Shown here in pieces: positions 8,184-16,314 of a stretch of 64,000 nt of DNA. Position numbers and translations under genes: made by a program. The number at the start of each line of letters is the position of its first letter. Position 1 is the stretch's first letter. This DNA comes from Flavivirga amylovorans. Its GTDB lineage: Bacteria; Bacteroidota; Bacteroidia; Flavobacteriales; Flavobacteriaceae. The stretch lies in NCBI RefSeq assembly GCF_030540875.1, contig NZ_JAUOEM010000006.1:62001-126000 (forward strand), written 5' to 3'. The notes under the pieces are model-generated. The model was not told the DNA's origin and ran no database searches. It worked only from the letters and a program-made list of their open reading frames with translations.

Positions 8184-9353
8184 ATGATTATTAAAAAGCT
8201 ATATATCTTCTGTTTTTCTATACTGACTTTTACTTCTTGTACTAAAGAAAAAGAACGTAAAACGCTTACAATAAAAAACACTTTAGATATTGAAAGGACA
8301 CTTGAAACTGTTGAATTAACAAAAGAATTCTTGAAAGTTGACGCCTTAACTAATCTAAGTGTAAAAGATATAGATTCTGATGAAATATTGATTTCACAAC
8401 TTGTAGACACAAATGATGACGGAGTATCTGATGTCCTTTTGTTTCAACCTAAAATCCCTGCTAAGTCTGAAAAAAAATATGAAATAGTAATGCACCCAAA
8501 TGCATCGAAACCAGCTGCAAAAAACTACTGTTTTTCTCGTTTTGTTCCGGAACGAACTGATGATTATGCCTGGGAAAATGACAAAGTTGCATTTCGAGTT
8601 TTTGGCCCGACTGCTCAAAAAATGGTTGAACAAGGTACACCAGGAGGTACATTATCCAGTGGTGTGGATGCATGGCTTAAAAGAGTTGATTATCCAATTA
8701 TAAATAAATGGTATAAGCAAAATGCAAATGGGCAATCTTATCATAAAGATCATGGTGAAGGACTCGATAATTTTCATGTTGGAATAAGTAGAGGTGTTGG
8801 AAGTATTGTTATAAAACAGAAAGATTCATTTTATGCTTCTAAAAACTATACAAAATGGAAAACAATCACAACCGGCCCTATTAGGACTAGTTTTTATCTA
8901 GAATATGAAGATTGGGATGCTAATGGAAACGCAATAAAAGAATCTCGAATTATTAGTTTGGATTATGGGAGTAATCTATCAAAATTCGAAATATCCTTAA
9001 ATGGGGCAAATACAGTTTCCGCTGGCTTAACTTTACATGAAAAAGATGGAGAAATTGTAAGTAATGATGAAAACAACTGGGTGAGTTATTGGCAACCTCA
9101 TGGTGACTCTGAACTTGGAACTGCTATCGTTTCGACAAAAGAGTATTTTATAAATTCTGAAGAGTATATTACCGATAAAGTAGATTTAAGTCATGCTTTT
9201 GCTAACCTAAATGTTTTGAGCAATAATGTTACATACTATACCGGGTTTGGTTGGAAAAAAAGTGGTCAATTTAAAAACAAAGAGGCCTGGGAAAATTATT
9301 TGAATCAATTTTCATTAAAAATCAATAATCCTTTAACCGTCAAATTAGATTAA
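8184..9353 (+). CDS. DUF4861 family lipoprotein
   Basis: The protein of 389 residues has a lipoprotein signal (FSILTFTSC, lipidated Cys about residue 19) and the features of DUF4861 proteins: a DTNDDGVSDVLLFQ segment near residue 74, an RFVPERTDDYAWENDKVAFR segment near residue 115 and a YHKDHGEGLDNFHVG segment near residue 184. DUF4861 proteins are common in Bacteroidota polysaccharide loci, often beside uronate genes, and have a beta-sandwich look; I know of no assigned reaction that I can rely on. Position directly after kduI suggests a role in the release or handling of uronic acid units. The surface-exposed or periplasmic location is inferred from the signal. Confidence 0.75.
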   Translation: MIIKKLYIFCFSILTFTSCTKEKERKTLTIKNTLDIERTLETVELTKEFLKVDALTNLSVKDIDSDEILISQLVDTNDDGVSDVLLFQPKIPAKSEKKYEIVMHPNASKPAAKNYCFSRFVPERTDDYAWENDKVAFRVFGPTAQKMVEQGTPGGTLSSGVDAWLKRVDYPIINKWYKQNANGQSYHKDHGEGLDNFHVGISRGVGSIVIKQKDSFYASKNYTKWKTITTGPIRTSFYLEYEDWDANGNAIKESRIISLDYGSNLSKFEISLNGANTVSAGLTLHEKDGEIVSNDENNWVSYWQPHGDSELGTAIVSTKEYFINSEEYITDKVDLSHAFANLNVLSNNVTYYTGFGWKKSGQFKNKEAWENYLNQFSLKINNPLTVKLD

Positions 9354-9572
9354 TAAAAGTTAATCATCAAAATCTTTCTAATTGACTGATAGTTATCAAA
9401 TAGTAAAGTACCAGATACTGGTGGGTTGGGATAACCGGAAAACTATTGAAACATCTATAAATAAAAAGATAAAAGTATTAAGTTAGTTTTTGATAGAGAT
9501 AGCGACTATTTAATGAACCTTGATTGGATTAAATTTGAATAATAAAATAATATAATTCTACTCTAACAGCTA

Positions 9573-9612
9573 AAAAGGGCAATACTTTGTATTAAGTATT
9601 ACCCTTTTTTCT
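9573..9612. terminator. Bidirectional terminator between DUF4861 gene and sulfatase
   Basis: AAAAGGGCAATACTT and AAGTATTACCCTTTT form a stem with one mismatch around a short loop, flanked by A-run and T-run on the two sides. It lies between the convergent DUF4861 and sulfatase genes and can serve both. Confidence 0.75.
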
Positions 9613-9631
9613 TTTTTAATAAAATCAATTT

Positions 9632-11248
9632 CTAATCATTCCAATGTTTGTCTATGATCTCTTTTAAATGCGGATAATCATGATCTTCTTCATTTAATTC
9701 TTGCCTTTTTTCCTGTAATTCGGTTTTCATCTTCTCTATAATTTCCTTGTAATCGGGGTTATTATATTGATTTACTAATTCTCCAGGATCATTCTTTAAA
9801 TCATAAAATTCCCATGCAGCTGGTGTAATCCCGACTTTATTAGAATTTGCTTCATCATTCCAGTACATAGAAAGTGTACCTTCTTTTTCTAAATTATGAT
9901 ACCTACCGTAAAAGAATATTAATTTATGATCTTTGCTTCTTAACCCAAAATGAGCAGGAATATCGTGATGAACCATTTGCATCCAATAACGATAATAGGT
10001 GCTTGTTCTCCAATCTTCTGGGGTATTTCCCTTTAAAATTTCTGTCATGCTTTCTCCTTGCATATAATCAGGTTTTTTACCACCAGCCAATTCTATTAAA
10101 GTTGGAGCAAAATCTGTATTATTTACAATTAAATCTGTTTTTGATCCCTTCTTTATCATTTCAGGATAACGAACAATAAAAGGCATGCGAATTGATTCTT
10201 CATACATCCATCTCTTATCTTCAAAATCATGTTCCCCTAACATCATTCCCTGATCTGATGTATAAACAATAATGGTGTTTTCCCACAATCCGTTCTTTTT
10301 TAAGTAATCAAAAAAACGACCTAAGTTATCATCGACACCCTTTACACATCTTAAATATCGTTTTAAATACTCTTGGTATGCAGCACTGGTAGCTTCTTTT
10401 TCTGTAGGTCTATCACTTGTTTTATAAACATCTACATAATTGCGATTAAGATGTCTTTTAGAAATAGAAGATCCTATAATGTTTATTAAGCTATCATTTT
10501 TACCACGAGTTGCCTCAGATCCCCAAAACGGTTGGTTATATAAACTTTCTGGTTCTGGAATAAATTCGTTCTCTAAATAATCAGCATATTTTGGATTGAA
10601 CTTAAACATATCATGTGGCGCTTTAAAATGATACATTAAGAAAAAGGGATTTTCTGTTCCTTTCTTATTTTCAAACCAATCCAGAACCTGATCTGTAATA
10701 ACATCTGAACTGTGTCCTTTATATTGAACGGTATTGTTTGGCCATTCTCCCTCTCCTTGTACTCTAAAAATCGGGTCAAAATATGTTCCTTGACCGGGTA
10801 AAACATTATAATAATCGAACGCAGTTGGTTCAATATGTAAATGCCATTTACCAATCATTGCCGTTTCATAACCTAATTTCTTCATTTCTTGTGGAAGGTA
10901 CTGCTTCTTGGCATCCAATTCATTCCACAAATCCAAGACTCCATTAGTTTGACTATACTGCCCTGTCATTATAGATGCTCTACTTGGTGTACAGATAGAA
11001 TTCGTCACAAAACAGTTGTCAAAAATCATGCCTTCACCACCTAGCTTATCTAAATTTGGCGTTGGGTTTAAATTTGCTAAACGACCTCCATACATGCCTG
11101 TTGCACCGGCAGCATGATCATCTGTCATAATGTAAATTATATTTGGCTTCTCCTTAGCAGGCTTTTTTTCTAATTTCTTACAGGAAATAAATGGTAATAC
11201 ACAAAATAATGATACCAAGATCTTTATTGAAAATTTAAATTTTATCAT
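9632..11248 (-). CDS. Family S1 formylglycine-dependent sulfatase (CTPSR type), lipoprotein
   Basis: The 538-residue protein has a lipoprotein signal with a probable lipidated Cys23 (LPFISC). The metal-binding MTDDHA is at residues 41-46 and the canonical signature C86-T-P-S-R90 contains the cysteine that becomes formylglycine. Further active-site parts are HLHIEP near residue 136, APHDMF near residue 210 and TSDQGMMLGEHDF near residue 328. The C-terminal DUF4976-like region ends with YDLKNDPGELVNQYNNP. It belongs to the arylsulfatase A-like group that desulfates oligosaccharides. It is read away from the kduD gene, with a decayed MaoC gene between them. It is clearly a different subfamily from the sulfatase at 5115-6632. 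Confidence 0.9.
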   Translation of the reverse strand: MIKFKFSIKILVSLFCVLPFISCKKLEKKPAKEKPNIIYIMTDDHAAGATGMYGGRLANLNPTPNLDKLGGEGMIFDNCFVTNSICTPSRASIMTGQYSQTNGVLDLWNELDAKKQYLPQEMKKLGYETAMIGKWHLHIEPTAFDYYNVLPGQGTYFDPIFRVQGEGEWPNNTVQYKGHSSDVITDQVLDWFENKKGTENPFFLMYHFKAPHDMFKFNPKYADYLENEFIPEPESLYNQPFWGSEATRGKNDSLINIIGSSISKRHLNRNYVDVYKTSDRPTEKEATSAAYQEYLKRYLRCVKGVDDNLGRFFDYLKKNGLWENTIIVYTSDQGMMLGEHDFEDKRWMYEESIRMPFIVRYPEMIKKGSKTDLIVNNTDFAPTLIELAGGKKPDYMQGESMTEILKGNTPEDWRTSTYYRYWMQMVHHDIPAHFGLRSKDHKLIFFYGRYHNLEKEGTLSMYWNDEANSNKVGITPAAWEFYDLKNDPGELVNQYNNPDYKEIIEKMKTELQEKRQELNEEDHDYPHLKEIIDKHWND

Positions 11249-11306
11249 GTCTTTTTGGAGTTTTAAATTATTTAAACAGTTTACATAAAATAAATATCAG
11301 ATTAAG

Positions 11307-11314
11307 CAAAGCTA
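11307..11314 (-). promoter_or_regulatory. Candidate -7 element of the 9632-11248 sulfatase
   Basis: The minus strand reads TAGCTTTG, an exact TAnnTTTG match about 60 bases upstream of the sulfatase start. A convincing -33 TTG at the usual distance was not found. Confidence 0.4.
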
Positions 11315-11446
11315 AGAATACGATCAAATACCTATCACTTCTATATGATCAATATCTATAACTATTTATTCTCACCTATGCCTAAACTGACATAAAAACC
11401 TTTTTCAATAACTTATTAAACAGTTTAGCTCTCGAATTCTTTTTTA

Positions 11447-11856
11447 TTAGCTAATAAAAATATGGTCACAAACTAAAACCAATTCATCTTATTAGTTGAA
11501 TCTTTTAACGCTCTCATTAACATGTCCTAATTCAGGACGTTTAAATTTTTTCTTTTCACGAATAGTATCCTCCTATATATACAGGTTTAATAAAACGTAA
11601 CCTATCATAACCTTTAGAAAAAGTTTCAAGACTAATTTCTATTGCTGTCATACCAATACCTACAGCAAACGTTAATGTTCAATGGACAATCCGCTGTTTA
11701 AAGGGTAACGTAAACCTTTCGCATCTATGCGATGCGAAAATAGTCGTCCGTATGGCTCGCATGAACAACAAAATCTGTTTCTGTAATCGTTCTCCCTGAA
11801 GTTTCTCTTTTACTACCTAACTCGTAGTCCTAATAAAACCTTGATATAATATGCAT
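11447..11856 (-). pseudogene. Decayed MaoC-type acyl dehydratase gene
   Basis: Reading the minus strand in successive frames gives MHIISRFY[24 protein letters not shown], then KQRIVH[18 protein letters not shown], then [15 protein letters not shown], then [19 protein letters not shown] and finally DELVLVCDHIFIS. These pieces occur in the order and spacing expected of a MaoC-like (hotdog fold) enoyl-CoA hydratase of about 150 residues, including the RTITE, AHG-TF, RF-KPVY-GD and C-terminal NQ..LVL-DHI blocks. At least three in-frame stops and several frame changes interrupt it, so it cannot be translated as one protein. It lies between kduD and the sulfatase and is on their strand. A functional copy may exist elsewhere. 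Confidence 0.75.
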
Positions 11857-11881
11857 GTTTAATACTTTTGTGATGATATAA

Positions 11882-12652
11882 TTATCTGCCCATCCATCCA
11901 CCATCAACAAGTACAACTGCACCGTTCATATAGGCAGCAGCTTCCGATGCTAAAAATACTGTTGGTCCGGCAAAATCTGTTGCTTCCCCCCATCTTCCTG
12001 CTGGAATACGAGATAAAATAGATTCAGCCCTTACTGGATCATTTCTTAAAGCTTCTGTGTTATCTGTCGAAATGTAACCAGGAGCAATAGCGTTTACATT
12101 AACACCTTTACCTGCCCATTCGTTAGAAAAAGCCATTGTTAATTGCCCAATAGCACCTTTACTAGCAGCATAACCCGGTACAGTTATTCCTCCTTGAAAT
12201 GTTAGTAACGAAGCAGTAAATATTACTTTTCCGGAACCTCTTGCTATCATTTCTTTACCAAATTCTCTGGTTAAAATAAACTGAGCGTTTTGATTAACCT
12301 CAATTACTTTATCCCATAATTCATCTGAATGTTCTGCAGCTGGAGCTCTTAAAATGGTTCCTGCATTGTTTACCAAAATGTCAATAACGGGGTTATCATT
12401 TTTAGCTTTTGCTATAAAAGCATATAAAGACTCTCTATCTGAAAAATCGGCTTGATAAGCTTTAAAGGTTCTACCTGTACCTTGTACTGCTTTTTCAACA
12501 TCGCTACCTTCTAATTCCAATGAAGCTGACACTCCAATAATATTAGCTCCTGCTTCTGCTAAACCTACAGCCATAGCTTTACCAATACCTCTTTTACAAC
12601 CTGTTACTAAAGCTGTTTTTCCCTCTAGACTAAACTTGTTCAAAATACTCAT
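11882..12652 (-). CDS. kduD: 2-deoxy-D-gluconate 3-dehydrogenase / DKII reductase (KduD)
   Basis: The 256-residue SDR begins MSILNKFSLEGKTALVTG and has TGCKRGIG at residues 17-24, NNAGT near residue 95, a catalytic Ser (FTASLLTF) and PGYAASK. It ends in VLVDGGWMGR, the typical C-terminus of KduD. The enzyme reduces 3-deoxy-D-glycero-2,5-hexodiulosonate made by KduI to 2-keto-3-deoxy-D-gluconate, using NAD(P)H, in the cytoplasm. Its presence with kduI in the same locus supports use of a uronic-acid-containing polysaccharide. It is a single gene facing the sulfatase genes, separated from them by a MaoC relic, and divergent from the regulator gene. Confidence 0.88.
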   Translation of the reverse strand: MSILNKFSLEGKTALVTGCKRGIGKAMAVGLAEAGANIIGVSASLELEGSDVEKAVQGTGRTFKAYQADFSDRESLYAFIAKAKNDNPVIDILVNNAGTILRAPAAEHSDELWDKVIEVNQNAQFILTREFGKEMIARGSGKVIFTASLLTFQGGITVPGYAASKGAIGQLTMAFSNEWAGKGVNVNAIAPGYISTDNTEALRNDPVRAESILSRIPAGRWGEATDFAGPTVFLASEAAAYMNGAVVLVDGGWMGR

Positions 12653-12818
12653 TCTATTATTTTTTATAATTATTTACTGATTTTTGATTTATAAACTAAA
12701 ACCATTTTAGGATTTACTTATGGCGAAGTTAAATAAAGTCCTTTAGAATTTTGTCGCATATAGTGTTTTTTACACCCTCAAATAGTTCTAATGACTCTAT
12801 TTTTAGATCTGAAGCTAA

Positions 12819-13124
12819 TTCATTTTTCCGCAAACGATTTTAAACAGAGATCAACAATTATTCAGCATCAAAAAAACAAATGACAGTCTTTATTTTAATT
12901 CGAATGTTTCTGTTCAAAAAGAACCTTATAAAGGAGACGTTATTCCCATTTATAATAATGGGACTATGAATTATTATGTCACAAATGATATTAGTTTTTT
13001 CGAATTAGAATCTACTTCTGCAATGAAAGAGCTGCTACCTAATGAAACAATCGAGCATTTTCATAGCGTATATCATTTCTCTGGTACACATAGTGAATTA
13101 AACAGTATTATAAGGCACTTTTAA
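12819..13124 (+). pseudogene. C-terminal remnant of a DUF6786-like protein
   Basis: One frame is open from 12819 to the TAA at 13122-13124 but has no ATG until 12966, so it lacks a proper start. The translation contains SLYFNSNVSVQKEPYKGDVI, then YNNGTMNYYVTNDISFFELE, STSAMKELLPNETIEHFHSV and YHFSGTHSELNSIIRHF. This resembles the C-terminal part of DUF6786-type proteins of Bacteroidota (blocks like YKGDV-YNDG, FYELESSSPA, LKPGE-HTH and FHF-G). The family assignment is from memory and moderate. The fragment stands alone between kduD and the regulator gene. A short unstarted gene is possible but unlikely. Confidence 0.55.
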
Positions 13125-13184
13125 ACCTCAACCTCAACCAGTTAAAGTGATTTAATTACATTACAATCAAAATTCTTCATAAAC

Positions 13185-13219
13185 ATTGACACCATATTCT
13201 ATATTGAAATGGTATCAAT
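13185..13219. promoter_or_regulatory. Inverted repeat, candidate operator of the PUL regulator
   Basis: ATTGACACCAT (13185-13195) and ATGGTATCAAT (13209-13219) form an 11-base inverted repeat with one mismatch and a 13-base spacer. It lies about 36 bases before the candidate -7 element of the regulator gene, which suggests a binding site for a dimeric transcription factor, perhaps autoregulatory. Confidence 0.45.
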
Positions 13220-13254
13220 CTATTTTTGAGTTAAAACATTATTTTAAAATTGAT

Positions 13255-13262
13255 TAGATTTG
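13255..13262 (+). promoter_or_regulatory. Candidate -7 element of the PUL regulator gene
   Basis: TAGATTTG matches TAnnTTTG exactly and would start transcription near 13269, about 36 bases before the start codon at 13305. No well-spaced -33 element is evident. Confidence 0.45.
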
Positions 13263-13304
13263 TTTGGGATCTATGTTCGGCTTATCTACTGTTAACGATT
13301 ACTT

Positions 13305-16091
13305 ATGTTAATGAATTTTAAAAATATCTTTCTCTTAATTTCTATATGCTTCTTTAGTGAGCTATATGCCCAATACACACCATTTTTTCAAAACTATTCA
13401 CTAACTGAATTCAATGCAGGCAATCAAAATTGGGGAGTTTCTGTTGCAGAAAACGGGAAATTATATGTTGCAAACGATAAAGGACTCGTAGAGTTTGACG
13501 GTTTAAAATGGCGTTTTTTTCAGCTTCCGAATAAAACCATCATACGTTCTGTATTAGCACACAAAGACATTATTTATACAGGGTCTTACGAAGAGTTTGG
13601 TTATTGGAAAAAGAATCAAAAGGGAGAATTAATATATACCTCATTGAGTAACGTTCAGGAACAGAAGGAATCTCTAAGTGAAGAATTCTGGCAAATATTG
13701 CACCATAACGGAGACATTTTTTTTAGATCCTTTTTGAATCTATACATATACCGAGATAATAAAATCATTAAAATAGAACCTCAATCCACTATAATTTCGT
13801 GCAACATAGTCGATGATAATATATACGTATCAACATTAAAAGATGGCATTTTTATATTACAAGATGAAACTTTAGTCCCCTTAATAAATGGTGAGTTAAA
13901 TAATGTTAAGGTTATTTCAATAACAAAATTCAAAAATAAATTACTTATTACCACCTCTTTAAAAGGTTGCTATTTATATGATGGTAAGGTATTAGAGCCA
14001 TGGCAACCAGAAATTAATGAAATTATTAAAGAGCAGCAACTTAATAGCTTCTTAGAGTTGGATAATACAAATATGGTTTTTGGTACTATAAAGAATGGAG
14101 TATACGTAACTGATAATTCAGGTAAAATACTATTTCATATTAATAAAGAAAATGGCTTATTAAATAATACTGTTTTAAGTCAAGGCTTAGGCAAGAACAA
14201 TAAATTATGGATTGGTTTAGATAACGGTATTGCATTAATAAATTTAAATTATAGTCATACCTTTTATAATGATAACTCTGGTGAATTAGGAGCTGTCTAT
14301 GACATCATTAATTATAAAAATACACTATATATAGGTAGTAATACAGGGTTATTTTATTTAGACAATAAAGATAATACCTTAAAATTTATTGAAGGATCTC
14401 AAGGTCAGGTATGGGAATTAAAAGAAATAAATGGTGATTTATTTTGTGGACACAATAGTGGTACTTTTTTAGTTCAAAACAAGACGTTAGAAAAAATTTC
14501 AAGCTCTACAGGTGGCTGGATCATTAAAAAGGTTCCCGAGTCAAAAAACATGTTTATTCAAGGCACCTATGCAGGTTTAGTTAGATATGATTACCAAAAT
14601 GGAAATTGGACAGCTAAGCATTTAGGCGGAACCACTATTCCTATTAAATACCTAGTATTCGAAGATCAATACACAGCATGGGTTGCCCATGCTTACAAAG
14701 GAGTTCTTAGAGTAAAATTTGATAAAAATTACGATACCATTCAAATTAAAGATTATAAAAACAAAGGCCTTCATTCAGACTTTAACGTAAGAGTACATAA
14801 CATAAAAAATACCATTTGTTTTAAAACTAATGAAGGATGGCAAAAATATGAGGCTTTAATAGATAGTATAGTCCCTAACGACTTATTAAATGAAACTTTT
14901 GGAATTGACACCAATATAATTTCAGAGCCTAATACAGACTTATTAGTTACTAAGAATAAAAAAGACAAAATAAGTTTTGTTTCTTTGATTGATGGTAAAA
15001 TTGACTTAGAACTACCCAATGAACTTTTTCAAAAAAGCCTTGTTGTAGATGGAGAAAGTGTTTCTCATATAAAAGACTCTATTTATGCCTTAAACCTCTA
15101 TGATGGTTTTATGCTAATAAATAAAGCTAATCACACAAAAAACAATACACTTCAAACTCCCTTTATAGAACATATAGAAATTGATAAAGATTTAGTTTTT
15201 ATAAATGATTCTGATGTTTATGAAGCGCCTTTTAATAAAAACATAAGCATAACAATATCCTCCCCGAATTCAAACAATCATTTTTTCGAATATGCTATAT
15301 CATCTAATTCAGATACCTTGAATTGGTATAAAATGGATAATGAAAAATTAGAATTGTCCAGTTTAAGTAGTGATGATTATAAAATACATTTTCGAACAAC
15401 CAATATATCTGGAGAATTATCACCTGTAAAAACAATCCAATTACAAATATCTCCGCCGTGGTATAAAAGACGCCTTTTTTATCTAATAACAGCTTTACTT
15501 ATTAGTCTAGTAGCATATTGGCTACACAAACGAAAAATTAACAAAGAACAAGAAGCATTACATAAAAAGCTAATAAAAGAACAAGAAGAATTACTAAAAG
15601 AAAAAGCGATTGAAAACGATAAGAAAATAGTACAACTAAAAAATGACTCATTAAAAAACGAAGTCAAATTAAAAAGCAAACAACTTGCAAATACTGCCAT
15701 GGCATTGGTTAAAAAGAACGAATCAATGCTCGAGATTAAAAGTGAACTTATAAAAAATAAAAATGGTTTCGAAAATGCCTTAATGTACAAACGCTTATTA
15801 AGAAAAATTGATAATTCTATTGGACATGAAGATGAATGGCAATTATTTGAATATAATTTTAATCAGGTACATGAAGAATTTTTCAATCAGTTAAAAAACA
15901 AACATCCACAACTTACTCATAAAGATTTAAAGATATGTGCCTACATCAAAATGAATTTGTTGACTAAGGAAATTGCGCCATTAATGAATGTATCAATAAG
16001 AGGGTTAGAAACACATAGATATAGATTAAAACGCAAGTTAAATTTAGAAAATGACAAATCTCTAGTCGATTATTTACGTAATTTTAAATAA
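13305..16091 (+). CDS. Membrane-spanning one-component regulator: beta-propeller sensor, Y_Y_Y domain, LuxR-type HTH
   Basis: The 928-residue protein has a signal peptide (ISICFFSELYAQ), a long periplasmic part with many beta-propeller-like repeats similar to the sensors of hybrid two-component systems, and a Y_Y_Y-like domain around residues 640-715 ending in SPPWYKRR. One membrane segment follows at about 724-741, then a lysine/glutamate-rich coiled coil to about 815. The cytoplasmic end carries a LuxR-type helix-turn-helix (residues 869-928, with KEIAPLMNVSIRGLETHRYR). No histidine kinase, receiver or AraC domain is present, so it is not a hybrid two-component system but a direct sensor-to-DNA protein. 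It probably senses oligosaccharides and controls the susC operon 224 bases downstream. A second in-frame ATG (13311) could be the true start. Confidence 0.85.
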   Translation: MLMNFKNIFLLISICFFSELYAQYTPFFQNYSLTEFNAGNQNWGVSVAENGKLYVANDKGLVEFDGLKWRFFQLPNKTIIRSVLAHKDIIYTGSYEEFGYWKKNQKGELIYTSLSNVQEQKESLSEEFWQILHHNGDIFFRSFLNLYIYRDNKIIKIEPQSTIISCNIVDDNIYVSTLKDGIFILQDETLVPLINGELNNVKVISITKFKNKLLITTSLKGCYLYDGKVLEPWQPEINEIIKEQQLNSFLELDNTNMVFGTIKNGVYVTDNSGKILFHINKENGLLNNTVLSQGLGKNNKLWIGLDNGIALINLNYSHTFYNDNSGELGAVYDIINYKNTLYIGSNTGLFYLDNKDNTLKFIEGSQGQVWELKEINGDLFCGHNSGTFLVQNKTLEKISSSTGGWIIKKVPESKNMFIQGTYAGLVRYDYQNGNWTAKHLGGTTIPIKYLVFEDQYTAWVAHAYKGVLRVKFDKNYDTIQIKDYKNKGLHSDFNVRVHNIKNTICFKTNEGWQKYEALIDSIVPNDLLNETFGIDTNIISEPNTDLLVTKNKKDKISFVSLIDGKIDLELPNELFQKSLVVDGESVSHIKDSIYALNLYDGFMLINKANHTKNNTLQTPFIEHIEIDKDLVFINDSDVYEAPFNKNISITISSPNSNNHFFEYAISSNSDTLNWYKMDNEKLELSSLSSDDYKIHFRTTNISGELSPVKTIQLQISPPWYKRRLFYLITALLISLVAYWLHKRKINKEQEALHKKLIKEQEELLKEKAIENDKKIVQLKNDSLKNEVKLKSKQLANTAMALVKKNESMLEIKSELIKNKNGFENALMYKRLLRKIDNSIGHEDEWQLFEYNFNQVHEEFFNQLKNKHPQLTHKDLKICAYIKMNLLTKEIAPLMNVSIRGLETHRYRLKRKLNLENDKSLVDYLRNFK

Positions 16092-16127
16092 AACACCTTA
16101 GAGATAATACATTTTCACAAAAATTAC

Positions 16128-16235
16128 TACGTCAAAACTACGTCAAAACCCTCTTAAAAGCTCTTAAATCTATTAAGCACTCCCCTCATAACATACGTCA
16201 ATAAGTGTTTTTAGCTTATAATTATTTATGACGTA
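16128..16235. promoter_or_regulatory. Cluster of TACGTCA/TGACGTA sites upstream of susC
   Basis: TACGTCA occurs at 16128-16134, 16139-16145 and 16194-16200, and the inverted form TGACGTA at 16229-16235. The first two start 11 bases apart and the third 55 bases after the second, i.e. about one and five helical turns. The last two form an inverted pair. The cluster fills the space between the regulator gene and susC, 80-190 bases before the susC start, and is a good candidate for the regulator's operator. Confidence 0.5.
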
Positions 16236-16314
16236 TTTTATGTGTAATTCATTTTTTGATGTACTTTCTAATAGTTTCTAATTTAGTGGAAACTAACATT
16301 CTAAATAAAATTAT

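Noticed and set aside
16092-16127. Terminator between the regulator gene and susC
   Set aside because: No stem with a T run was found; read-through into the susC leader is possible.
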